21,272 bases of DNA from Bugula neritina (lineage: Eukaryota; Bryozoa; Gymnolaemata; Cheilostomatida; Bugulidae). A program made the position numbers and the translations under genes. Under the pieces are notes generated by a model, which saw nothing but the letters and a program-made list of their open reading frames with translations, ran no database searches and had not been told where the DNA came from. Position 1 is the stretch's first letter; each line of letters opens with the position of its first letter. The stretch spans positions 1 to 21,272 of the forward strand of contig CAXIUT010000001.1 of assembly GCA_964035545.1 (NCBI GenBank). Reading direction: 5' to 3'. Positions 1-12,298 of this stretch are shown piece by piece.

Positions 1-81
1 CCCAACCCCAACCCCAACCCCAACCCCAACCCCAACCCCAACCCCAACCCCAACCCCAACCCCAACCCCAACCCCAACCCC
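1..81 (+). repeat. Left-end telomere, (CCCCAA)n
   Basis: Perfect CCCCAA repeats from the first base to 81, then unique sequence starting ATCAG. On the plus strand this is the C-rich strand of a left chromosome end. C4A2/G4T2 is the telomere of oligohymenophorean ciliates, whereas spirotrichs use C4A4. The tract is cut by the window start, so its full length is unknown. The first gene, a tyrosine phosphatase read toward the end, stops only about 90 bp inside. Confidence 0.93.
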
Positions 82-171
82 ATCAGTATGATATTTATAA
101 GGAACATCATTATTGATATGTATCGGTTTATATTTTTTATTTATATACTATTTATAGATAATTTACGAGTA

Positions 172-1161
172 TCAGATCACAACTTTCTACTATTCCGACT
201 CACAACTATCAGAACTAAACCCGCCAATGCCATTATGCTGCTTATTGATTTATTTTTATGTAAACTCATAAAGATATTCATACTGAGAAGCAGTATGAAC
301 CATTCCCCATCTCTGCTCTCTAAACTTCCTCACCTCATTGAAAATTGACACCTTCTCATTAGCACCAATCAACAAACGAATCAATGCCATCATCATAAAA
401 GTTCCTGTTCTTCCCACGCCAGCACTACAGTGAACAATTGGTATCCTATTATCTTTAATATCACCTATAAATGCATCAAGCATGGTATTCATAAGTTTTT
501 TATTGCTTTTTTTAGGAACTTAACCATCAATCCAATCTATCTGCTGAAAATGATGAATAATTTGAGAAGTATTTGTGATATTATTTTTCAACTGCAGTTT
601 TCTGACTTTGACAGTTTTTTTATTATGAAGATCATATTCTTCAAGAAGGGATATTTCATATTACTTTTAGACCATTTTTGATTCGGGAAGAGTATTCTGA
701 GGATAGTAGCGATCACATTTAAGTTTAGTTTTTTACATTATGTTGCTCAACATAAATATCTTGGTCACTTTGTGCTGCTCAATCATTCTCCAAAAATTAT
801 AAAAAGATGTCTTTGATAAAGGAGCCTGAGTAGCGATTGCTGGCTTCCCTCTAATATCGATAAAGTTTGCATTGATATAATTGTCAATGTTCTATTTCTA
901 CTACTCTTTGCCTAGCCTCACTCGAGTTGCTTCAAATGTCATGAATTCAGGGTATCTGTTAAGTTTAAACTGTTCAGGGTGTTTATTTAGTTTATCTACA
1001 TGATGCTGAGTTTGAGTCATAAAGGTAATTAGTTTAAATTAGGTTGACAAGCAACGCTACATTCGTTCTAGACCAAACTAAACAGGAACTATCTACTAGC
1101 TAAGACTCCTCAAGTCTTCGTTTTAGGCCAACCACTGTTGAGATAAATCATTATAGTTCAT
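172..1161 (-). CDS. Protein tyrosine phosphatase (classical PTP domain)
   Basis: This is a 329-residue intronless gene read with TAA/TAG as Glu and ending at TGA (172-174). It removes phosphate from phosphotyrosine. Visible motifs in order: NRYPEF, the substrate-loop region NYINANFID, ATQAP, FWRMI, KCDRYYP, a WPD-loop equivalent written WIDGEVP, and the P-loop HCSAGVGRTG with catalytic Cys245 and Arg251, followed by a Q-loop region RKFREQRWGMVHTASQYEYLY. One TAA falls where the family has a conserved Glu before KxKC (VEKGRxKC). The start at 1161 (MNYNDLSQQW) gives an unbroken in-frame ORF; the shorter ORF seen with the standard code covers only the C-terminal third. No signal peptide or membrane segment is seen, so it is likely cytosolic. 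It is the most telomere-proximal gene. Confidence 0.9.
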
Positions 1162-1515
1162 TTTCCCACAAATACAATATTAATTATAGCGAAAAAGGAG
1201 ATAAAAAGTCATATGCTCTTTTATAAATCATAAAATGACCGAATATCTTTTAAAACTTTGATAAATAATAAAACAATATTCTTTTATTGAGAGATAAACT
1301 ACTATTTTCAGTTAATTTTTCAAATGTGAAACAGTTTTTTAAAATATCTTCTTCTTTATACTATCTTTTTAACTAAATAAATCTCTGAAATAATCAAATA
1401 GTTGATTCAAATACTAATATTTGAACTAAATCATCGATATTATTGATTTAACTCTTTGAAAAGTGTCAAATATGAAAGTTAAATAAGGATAAATGCGATT
1501 GATAGATATATTCAA
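1162..1515. other. Intergenic, PTP 5' flank / tubulin 3' flank
   Basis: A stretch of 354 bp between the tubulin stop and the phosphatase start, both minus-strand. It is AT-rich with no ORF that looks coding under the TGA-only code. It must hold the tubulin 3' untranslated region and the phosphatase promoter, but no specific element can be identified. Confidence 0.6.
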
Positions 1516-3283
<1,768 letters not shown>

Positions 3284-3721
3284 TCAATATCTATATTTTG
3301 AACCACTATAACTCTCTCCTTTATGATACTCATAACGTTGTGAATGATAGTTATTATGCTGCCCATAATCTCTCCTTACATGATCATTAGAATATCTTAA
3401 TGATTTAGAATCATCACTTTTTTATCGACTTTGTGTCCTTTAAAAATTATTCTGGCGGTAATAACTCTTCCCTGAACTTCTAAATAACTAATCCAATTTG
3501 GATTTATACTCTACTTTTGTTTACTTAAGATCCTTATTTTACTTTTTATCACTATTTAGCTCTTTATTTTTGTTATTCCATTCGTCAATTATACTTTACA
3601 GAGATTTATTCGGCTATTCAAGTTAAGATAATGTATGATCAATAGCAATACTTGAACAAGCTTCCAAGTACTGATGCTTATAGTTATAATTAGATGGATT
3701 TTGTTAAGTTGTAAAAGTCAT
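3284..3721 (-). CDS. Hypothetical protein, Tyr/Ser/His/Arg-rich C-terminus
   Basis: A 145-residue ORF visible only when TAA/TAG are sense; it ends at TGA (3284-3286). It starts MTFTTEQNPSNYNYKHQYLE. The middle (about 55-85) is Lys/Glu/Asn-rich and probably helical or coiled (IIDEWNNKNKELNSDKKENK). From about residue 88 it is low-complexity and rich in Tyr, Ser, Arg, His and Asn (for example YGQHNNYHSQRYEYHKGESY), resembling the disordered tails of RNA-binding or granule proteins, though no known domain is recognised. No intron is needed. Coding status rests on the absence of TGA, the gene-like composition and a position fitting the dense minus-strand array. Confidence 0.65.
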
Positions 3722-3786
3722 TTTATAGTCATAGATTGACTAGATAAGGGGTCGAATCATAACTACAAATAAATGATATTTAGTGA

Positions 3787-4488
3787 TCAATTTTTAAGAA
3801 TAGGAGAACGAGAATAAATACCTCTTTGTATTTAACGAATCTGGTATTTTTTAAAGGGTTATATTTTAGTTCCCGATATTACTCTAGGACTCTAAGGTGA
3901 TTCCAAACGAACTTCATCATTTTTCTACTGTTTGTACACATAAAACTATTCAAAATTTTCTATTTAGCTGTATTTTGGAATAAATTCAGGACTCTGATAA
4001 GTAATAGCTTGATTTAAAAGGACAAGAGGTGTTGTTTTATTCATTGCCTCTTGCCGATGAGTCTGTATTCCATTTAAAGGCTTTTAATTTTGTAAAGTTT
4101 ACAGTTCTAGAACTTTGTTATTCATCGAGCCAGCTCTAATTCCTCTTCTATATGGTCTGATAGGAGTAACTGATCTAAGAGGAAAGCCTTTGATTGAGTC
4201 AATGGGACAAGCTGTATGTATAGCTCTGAAAGCTCCTGTTCTTAAACTTTATGGTAATTTTTATGAAAAGCTGGACATTTATTTCGGATGTTTTTGTTAT
4301 TTTTTTCTTAGATAAAAGTTATTTTTTTGTCTAATTTGGGTCTGTGCTTAATCTCTAACTGTATTAGGAGTGAGAACTAATGAGGTTTCATAGAGAGATA
4401 CTGGATTTCTTTATCTAATAACTTTTCTTAATTTTCCTTTTTTACTAATATTAAGATGAATAGGTTCTTTAATTTTTCCTTTCTGCAT
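3787..4488 (-). CDS. Hypothetical basic protein
   Basis: A 233-residue intronless ORF (MQKGKIKEPIHLNISKKGK...) ending at TGA 3787-3789, with several in-frame TAA/TAG read as Glu. It is strongly basic in its N-terminal half, with Lys/Arg clusters, and has Pro-rich patches (GFPLRSVTPIRPYRRGIRAG at about 105-124). No membrane segment, signal peptide or known domain is recognised. The opposite strand is also open for long stretches because only TGA stops; the minus reading was chosen because it runs from ATG to TGA without introns, has a more protein-like composition and is collinear with its neighbours (119 bp from the next gene). Confidence 0.65.
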
Positions 4489-4607
4489 GTTATTTTATTT
4501 GGTGTTATTATAACTCTATTAGGTAATAACTAAATGCCATTACCTAATTAAAGATAACATTGATTAGATGATGATAAGGGAGATATACTAAATATATACA
4601 ATTATTA

Positions 4608-5293
4608 TCAAAGAACCTAGGGTTTTTGTTCGAATATATTGTCCATAGAAATAGTGGTTGAACTGTGACAAGTGGCTATTTTAAGATTTTATTGTTTTTT
4701 CTTTCTTTATTTTTTAATATGTTGAGTTTTTCCTGACTTTTTTGATTTTTTAGCTGGCTTCATTGTAGTATTAAACTTCTCACTCAATGTTATTATTTCA
4801 GAACAAAAAGAAGATGATCTCAATAACTTTTGGTGAGTTGGTATATTTACATGAGTCAAATAGTCATCAAAATGAGTCTTGCAAATACAACAAAAACTAT
4901 TGCTGCGAGATGGCTTAGGAACAAACTATATTAATAATCAATTACCAACTCTTATTTTTCTTGACTCATTTCCACCACTCTTTCTTCGTGCAATTTCAAA
5001 TAGGTGTCCAAATGTTTGATGGTCTTTGTCTAAAATAAAAGGGCTTTTACACTTTCAAAAGGAAGAGTAAAGCTAGGAGTAAAGAAATGATGATCCTTAT
5101 TAAAAACAGGATGAACAGCAAGAGAAGGCAATAAAGAATGTTGAGTGTCATTAACAGACTATGATTGAGAGATAGGGGAGAAATCTACTTGCACGAAAGA
5201 TAAATTCATGGACTCTACTCTTCTGAGTAGAAAGGCATGCCCGTTGTCCACAGACATCACCTCCGCACTAGTATTTTATTTCCCCTCTGCCAT
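4608..5293 (-). CDS. Dbf4-type zinc-finger protein
   Basis: A 221-residue protein from two exons joined by a 20-nt intron (4926-4945, GTAATTGATTATTAATATAG). After splicing, residues 128-147 give C-x2-C-x9-H-x5-H (CCICKTHFDDYLTHVNIPTH), the exact spacing of the Dbf4 zinc finger (motif C). That finger is found in Dbf4, the activating subunit of the Cdc7 replication kinase, and in a few other proteins. The N-terminal half has no obvious BRCT-like motif N and is shorter than fungal or animal Dbf4. The tail is basic (KPAKKSKKSGK) and could be nuclear-localising. So the finger is well supported; identity as the Dbf4 orthologue is inference. The start at 5293 gives MAEGKENTSAEV. Confidence 0.75.
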
Positions 5294-5454
5294 GAAATTA
5301 TTATACCACAATATAACTCATTTTCAACTTATATCAGAGCCCACCCCATAAACTCAAAGCTCCTATCTAAGAACATACAACTACACCTATCCATCAATAT
5401 CCAATACAAATCATAATTATATCAAGATATTCAATCATTGATTTCGCACCTGCA

Positions 5455-6325
5455 TCACTCGTGACATAGAACTTTTAGAAAAGTTAGTTGTTGCTATATC
5501 AAATCAATAGTACATTGCATCTTTAAACTTTTTTAGAATTTTATGATCTACTGGTGATGCTGGTTCTAAAGCTACTTCATGAAGTTGTTGTATTTTTGAA
5601 TTAACCTACATATAAAATATTATACTTTTCATATTCAGTGTTTCTTGTCTTCTTTTGCTCCTAATATCCCTGCTACATCTTTTGCAGAAGTGCACTCATC
5701 TAAGTCTTCTGCTTGCTCACAAGTTGGCTCATCAAATTTTGTTTCTTTGCCTATTTACTTTGATTCCATTTCTAAAATTCAATCCTTTCTAAATTATATA
5801 TCTGTTTTTGCACTTGATGAGCATCAACATATTTTTCCTGCTTTGCCAAAGTCTCCTCTATCTTTCTTAAATTAATCAATTCTCCAGAATCTTTTTTGCA
5901 ATGAGCTATTGACTTTTAGATCTCTTATTAGAAAAAATCTAATTCTTATAAATGACGGACTTTGCATTAACTCTCAAGTTTTTACATTTATTCTTGGTAT
6001 TAAAGCTGTTTCTTATCCCAAAACTCATCAAATTAAGATTTTTATTAAATATGCGCCATCTCAACTTGCTTCTTTTCTTACTTAAAACGCATTTTTAACT
6101 AAAACTTTCTTTGCTTTTCCATCTCCTCTTTGATTTTAACTATTCTTTTCTTAGCAGCCTCAGCTTCCATATATTTACCTGTTTTTTAACATGTTTTTTG
6201 ATGCCCATAAAGCACTTATCTACCTTATTATAAACATACACATAGTCTTCTAGATTATCTCCTTAGAAATCAGGTACTGACACCCGACTCATCTGATTTT
6301 CTTTTCCAGTACGATATTGATTCAT
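5455..6325 (-). CDS. Coiled-coil protein (frameshift in an A run)
   Basis: About 283 residues: an N-terminal portion with YVYVYNKVDKCF, then a long, highly charged coiled coil (from MEAEAAKKRIVKIKEEMEKQ onward) rich in Glu, Lys and Gln, with many Glu written as TAA/TAG. A 20-nt intron lies at 5606-5625 (GTATAATATTTTATATGTAG); after it the protein ends KYNNFMKELENQHHQEIIKFEKS... and stops at TGA 5455-5457. The reading frame shifts once at an A6 run (plus-strand T6, 6182-6187): one more base restores KHVKKTGKYMEAEAA, so this is probably a sequencing deletion. The family is not recognised; in a ciliate a cytoskeletal or basal-body role is plausible but unproven. Its start is 73 bp from the divergent Rrp4 gene. 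Confidence 0.7.
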
Positions 6326-6398
6326 AAATTAACGAGAATATTATAATTATAAGATGTAATAACAAAAGTTGATCAACCAAATAGATATCAGCCACTAC

Positions 6399-7300
6399 AT
6401 GATTGACTAAAATCAACTCAATTTAGTCATTCCAGGTGATCTCATCATCGCCGAATAAGGATTCATCAAGTACATATTCACATATTCAGCGGACACGGCA
6501 CCTATAAAGTCAATAATTAAATTAGAGCATCAGTTTTAGGTACAGTATAAAAAACAAACAAACTCATCATTGTCAATCCTTTAAGAAATAAGTATGTACC
6601 TCAAGTAGGAGACATTATTGTTGGTCGTGTCCACTAAGTAGTTCTTTTTCGATTTAGATAGCAAACAAAAGATGGAAAATAGATATCAGAGGAGCAACAT
6701 ATGCCTATCTTTCCCTCAATTCAACTTATATACCTTAACAAAGAAAGAAAAATGAATAAGATTAATTCAATATGCGCAGAATCATGCAATAAGGAGATCT
6801 CATCGTAGCTGAAGTACATTCTATCAACAACGATAAAACATACAATTTGCACACTAGAAATCCTAAATATGGAAGACTTTAAAATGGAATTTTAGTTTAA
6901 GTTTCACATCGTTTGATCAAACGACAAAAAACATCATCTCATCAGTTTAGGAAAAGTAGGAGTCATACTAGCTAATAATGGAAACATTTATCTAAGCAAC
7001 TTTAGAAGAAATTAAGCCAGCAACCTCAAAGATACACTTATCAAACACGAAAAATATTCTAAAGAGGAAATGAAAGATATAACTATTGTTGGAAATCTCA
7101 TGAAGGTTTTAGGATTTGAAGGATTAGAAATATCATAAATACTCGTGAAAGAACTATTTTAATGGGTTGATAAGAATTCAATCGATGCTGTAAATATCTT
7201 ACAAGACAACAGTTAAGTTCGCTAAGAGTTGCTTTAGAGAGTTCGGACACGTATTCCAAAAAGGATAGAGTAGATTTCAAATTCTTTGAAGAAAGTTTGA
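6399..7300 (+). CDS. RRP4: RNA exosome subunit Rrp4 (EXOSC2)
   Basis: About 286 residues; the only plus-strand gene in the first 9.7 kb. Rrp4 is one of the three S1/KH cap subunits of the RNA exosome and helps thread RNA into the core for 3'-5' processing and decay. Seen in order: VIPGDLIIAEEGF, NGHGTY, the S1 domain with VGDIIVGRVHEIANKRWKID, MRRIMQEGDLIVAEVHS, YGRLENGILVEV, IKRQK and a KH-like region with VGVILANNGNIYL. Two 20-nt introns: 6470-6489 and 6638-6657. TAA codons fall on Glu positions of the family (GTVEKTNKL, RVHE, QEGDLI). One frameshift occurs at the A6 run 6926-6931, most simply one extra A. Stop TGA at 7298-7300, only 26 bp from the convergent gene's stop. Confidence 0.92.
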
Positions 7301-7326
7301 TTTATACTGATTTATGATAGCATATA

Positions 7327-7840
7327 TCATTTAATAAGATCTTCTTTATTGGTTGAACTTCTTTCCTCATCATTTTTCTGAAACTTTGATTTGCAGAAAA
7401 GTCCAATGAATATATATAAAACTCCAATAGCAAAAATAAGAATAGCAGCTATCCAAGCTACAACAGTATTGTCAATTCCTCCACAAGTAAAGTAATAAAA
7501 AACAGATGATGCCATACTGAATGGATAGATATGTACAATAGATTGAATACTCCACGACCAAATATGACTTCATAAAGACAAAATGCTTAGTTATACATTC
7601 AACTTAAAATTAAGCAGCAGCAAAGAGTATACCGACCAATCTGAATAAGAGATACCTACATCATGAAGCAAGGAGAAAATAGTAGGAAAAATTTACCACT
7701 CTATAATGTCTGAGCCATTCCAATCAGACCTCCTATCCCAAAACCAATCAAAACCAACCTAAATACCTACAACTATACGCGTTCAGAATGTTTACTATTC
7801 GCATCACGACACCCATCTTGCTCCAACAACCTTATGACAT
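7327..7840 (-). CDS. COPI-associated / Tvp18-like membrane protein
   Basis: About 151 residues from four exons. Introns: 7759-7778 (20 nt), 7641-7659 (19 nt) and 7517-7536 (20 nt). The spliced protein starts MSEGCWSKMGVVMRIVNILN and has about four hydrophobic helices, with NALVLIGFGIGGLIGMAQ first and VVAWIAAILIFAIGVLYIFIG last, and a short charged cytosolic tail. The pattern R-x-(L/I)NxLNAL ... GRGxFNLF ... WIAAILIFxxGxxYI matches the COPI-associated protein family (yeast Tvp18 relatives), small Golgi/trafficking membrane proteins. A one-base deletion in the A4 run 7580-7583 must be corrected to join KHF to CLYEVIFGRGVF. The family call comes from motif resemblance only. Confidence 0.7.
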
Positions 7841-7997
7841 CTTGAAGTTAAATATGATAATATTGCAATTATTTGTCCACCATAAACTACCTCATTATCA
7901 AATCACAACCACAACTATTAAATAATCTATCATAAACTTTTATTATTGCAATCTAGTAAACCATCACACCATAGAGGCAGATATATAAAATTTATTA

Positions 7998-9612
<1,615 letters not shown>

Positions 9613-9689
9613 TATCACTCTTATTATATATATACCAACTTCATGAAATTCAAAACCTTTCAATATCAAAATCAACTAAAGTTATTCAA

Positions 9690-9763
9690 GGGGTTGGGGT
9701 TGGGGTTGGGGTTGGGGTTGGGGTTGGGGTTGGGGTTGGGGTTGGGGTTGGGTTGGGGTTGGG
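9690..9763 (+). repeat. Interior telomeric tract 1, (GGGGTT)n
   Basis: About 12 units of GGGGTT, perfect except one GGGTT unit (9750-9754). It is oriented as a right-hand chromosome end. The left flank reads ATTCAAGGGG, the same decamer as at tract 3. It sits between the TTLL9 5' flank on the left and the 3' end of the senescence-domain gene on the right. In the sense of those genes it reads CCCCAA and is open in every frame. Confidence 0.97.
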
Positions 9764-10782
9764 CTATCTTGCTATTACTCTTTCTTTACATATTTCTATT
9801 ACAACTTTTAGAGCTTTATTTCTTATTTCTTCTCTTCTAATTTGGGTTCCTCTTTTTCTTTTTATTCTCCCTTGGTCTCTTCTGATTGTTTTTCTTCACC
9901 TGTAAAAGTTTTTATCACATCATCTCCATACTTTTTAGTAATGATTTTTTTTCCCTGACTGCCAAACTCTCCAACAACTTCTGTTCCACCTTTAATAAGT
10001 CCACTAAAAGCATCTCCAATAGCATTTCCAGAAACCTGCATTAATTCTATCTAATCAAGTATATACCTTTTGCATATTTGATAGTTTTGCTATCAGAATG
10101 ATTAACTTTCTCTTCAAGACTTTGAGTATACTATTTTGTTTTTGTAATAACTGGATTAAATAGTTTGTTAGCATATTCTGCACTGACACTGATAAAATTA
10201 TTAGTTCCTGATTTGATATTTTCCCATTTTTATTTAGTTCCTTCTGATACTTGAGTAGGCTCCCCTTCAGAAATCTTTTACCCCAAATAATTTCCACATT
10301 TCTCTACACCAGTTTTAAAATATCCACCAATGACAGTAAAAGCCTTATTAAAGAAATTCCCAGTACTAGCAATATATTTTTTAATATTATCAGGATAATA
10401 AATCTGTTCCTTCTCCAGCTGGGGATAATGTTCTTCTATCATCTTCTTTGTGTCGTCATTCTCTCTAACAGTAGAAATTTAATTCAATTTAGCTATTTAG
10501 TTTAGAAGAAGATCCACATGATGAATGATCTATTCATTTGGTGGAAGAGATATCGCACTCAAACCATTTTAAAATGAGGAAATATGTATGACACAGTATC
10601 AGGGTATACTACTTTAACAAAATTAGTATTTGCCTGAATACCGTAGTAGAAACTATTTAGATTAAGAAAATAAACAGGCTAGTTCTTGTTATTTTATAGC
10701 TTAGCTATTTTAAATGTTCCTGCATAAAGTCTAAAATACCTGATGTGAAGAGAGTTTTTTATTTTTTTAAGAGGCGATGCAT
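9764..10782 (-). CDS. Senescence/spartin-domain protein, 3' end runs into telomere repeat
   Basis: About 326 residues are readable before the telomere tract. Exons are joined by 20-nt introns at 10720-10739 and 10047-10066. Start at 10782, MHRLLKKEKTLFTSGTFKIA; then VYFLNLNSFYYGI, VVYPDTVSYIFPHFKNG, SLPPNEEIIHHVDLLLNE, and a glycine/alanine-patterned segment (YIASTGNFFNKAFTVIGGYF; AKELMQVSGNAIGDAFSGLI; KKIITKKYGDDVIKTF) that resembles the senescence domain of plant ERD7 and animal spartin, proteins of membranes and lipid droplets. The Glu/Lys-rich tail (KEEEQDS) has no stop and continues into the tract as Pro-Thr then Pro-Gln; the first TGA is at 9553-9555, inside TTLL9. A one-base deletion in the run 10567-10570 was corrected to keep frame. 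The true 3' end is therefore uncertain. Confidence 0.65.
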
Positions 10783-10929
10783 AAAAACATGCTATATTTA
10801 TAAAAGAACAGCTGCGTTCACTTATTATTCACGAACAGACTACATGGTTCGGTATTTATAGTCAAATATTATAAATATGGTATGATTTCGATATGATAAA
10901 TAAATTAGATATTCTGAAAATATCTTTTA

Positions 10930-11011
10930 GGGGTTGGGGTTGGGGTTGGGGTTGGGGTTGGGGTTGGGGTTGGGGTTGGGGTTGGGGTTGGGGTTGGGGT
11001 TGGGGTTGGGG
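10930..11011 (+). repeat. Interior telomeric tract 2, (GGGGTT)n
   Basis: Thirteen perfect GGGGTT units plus GGGG, 82 nt, oriented as a right-hand chromosome end. Left flank TCTTTTAGGGG; right flank GGGGCAAGCAAA. It lies 147 bp upstream of the senescence-domain gene start and directly abuts the open 3' end of the next minus-strand gene. Confidence 0.97.
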
Positions 11012-11737
11012 CAAGCAAAAATAAAATCAGAAATAAATCAGTTATCTTGATATCTTTTATCAAATCAAGCTTTAAAAATATAAGTTCTATTTCTTATTTA
11101 CTGCTATATAATTATTTTCTATTTTTTCGGCTGCTAAAATTTATATAATATAAAAGTCCATAGAAATCATGTAGTTCCTTCTCAAAGTTTTTGATTTCGG
11201 CTATATCACACCCTAAACTCAACTTTCCAGAGCCCTCACTGCTATCTAATTCAGTAGCACCTCCTCTTTGCCCCATAACCACTACCAACTTATCATTGGA
11301 ACAGAATAGTCGAAATAGAAAAGAATATTACTCTTCGAATAACTTCTAAAAAAAGCTAGCAAAGTAACTACCTTACCATAAGTAATAAAAATATTGACTC
11401 TTATTTTTTCAGCTTTGCTCTAAAACAAATTCAATGATAAATTTCTATCACTACTCGACACCTTGTAGACTCCAGAATTCGAGCTAATCGACTAATTGAA
11501 CGCCAAATGGATAAAGTAACTCTTCATCTGTTGCAAATCATATTTGTTGAAGCTAAGTTCAATGAATTAATTGATGAAGCGAGTTTTATCACGTGAGCCT
11601 CAAACCTTCAAACTTATCTATCAGATCTATATCTGATACTAAACACAATAGGATTATTCTTTCCCTTCGTTACAAACGCCTTTCACACATTTGGAAGATA
11701 CTATATGAAAGATAACAATTATATCAAATAATTCCAT
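11012..11737 (-). CDS. Poorly resolved gene, possible longin/sedlin-like protein
   Basis: A protein-like reading in three blocks: MELFDIIVIF at the start (11737), RDKTRFINEFIELSFNKYDLQ in the middle (from about 11599 down to 11372), and KLFEEEYSFLFRLFCSNDK...IKNFEKELHDFYGLLYY (11345 down). Joining them needs introns (candidates 11680-11701, 22 nt, and 11346-11371, 26 nt, both longer than usual; a 21-nt intron plus a one-base error is an alternative for the second) and at least one frameshift near 11598. The order of blocks faintly recalls TRAPP/sedlin longin proteins, but the match is weak. No TGA precedes tract 2; in frame the repeat would encode Pro-Thr and the next TGA is at 10818-10820. 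It may be a damaged or badly sequenced gene. Confidence 0.4.
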
Positions 11738-11827
11738 AAAAAAATAAGTCACTATCTGTTAATAAACTACTAATACGTCAGGACAATCGTTGGATAATTT
11801 TTAAAGAAATATAAATAATGTTAGATA

Positions 11828-12058
11828 ATGTAAATACAATGTTTTTTGAATACGGTTCCATAGATATAGTTAATGTGTGATAAAATAGAAGAAGTATTAT
11901 TGAGTAAATATTACAAAGGAAAAGGGCCATCACCTAAAATATATTTTAAAGAATAAGATATAGATTAAATCAACTTTCATATCAAAGATATCAATAGTTT
12001 AAAAGAAATCAGCTCGGCTAAAACTGAAGATTAAGATGTATTTTCTTAATATATTTGA
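11828..12058 (+). CDS. Small acidic hypothetical protein
   Basis: A 76-residue plus-strand ORF starting MEIQCFLNTVPEIELMCDKI and ending at TGA 12056-12058. It is rich in Glu, Asp and Lys (YFKEEDIDEINFHIKDINSL) with TAA/TAG as Glu; no intron is needed. No domain is recognised. Its coding status rests on composition and position in a gap between divergent genes; the alternative start at 11873 would give 61 residues. Confidence 0.45.
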
Positions 12059-12110
12059 TTTTTATAATATAAAATCATCTATTTATTGTTATTTTGATGA
12101 TTAAATGATT

Positions 12111-12184
12111 TTATTGATATTTATTGGTATTTATTGATGAATACAATATTTAGTTTGAATTTATTGATATTTATTTATTGATGT
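12111..12184 (+). repeat. AT-rich imperfect direct repeats (TTATTGATATTTATT)
   Basis: The 15-mer TTATTGATATTTATT occurs at 12111-12125 and again at 12161-12175, with degenerate copies (TTATTGGTATTTATTGATG) between and after. This fills most of the 240-bp gap between the small plus ORF and the membrane-protein gene. No ORF is seen. It may be promoter or replication-related AT-rich DNA, but that is only a guess. Confidence 0.6.
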
Positions 12185-12298
12185 AGTACGAATACCTAAG
12201 GAGTTACAAACAAAAACATATTAACTTCCAAAAACTACATAAAAAAATACTAGACAAGTTTCAGAATTAAGGATAAAGCGTAGACAAATTAAGAAATT

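Noticed and set aside
3775-4170. Plus-strand ORF (MIFSDQFLRIGEREE...) with an apparent 20-nt intron, and the plus ORF at 4115-4315
   Set aside because: Opposite strand of the 233-residue minus gene. With TGA as the only stop, antisense frames stay open and GT...AG 20-mers occur by chance; the minus frame needs no intron and runs ATG to TGA.
5645-6135. Plus-strand ORF (SSFAPNIPATSFAEVHSS...)
   Set aside because: No ATG start; it is the antisense of the coiled-coil gene, whose composition and intron are more convincing.
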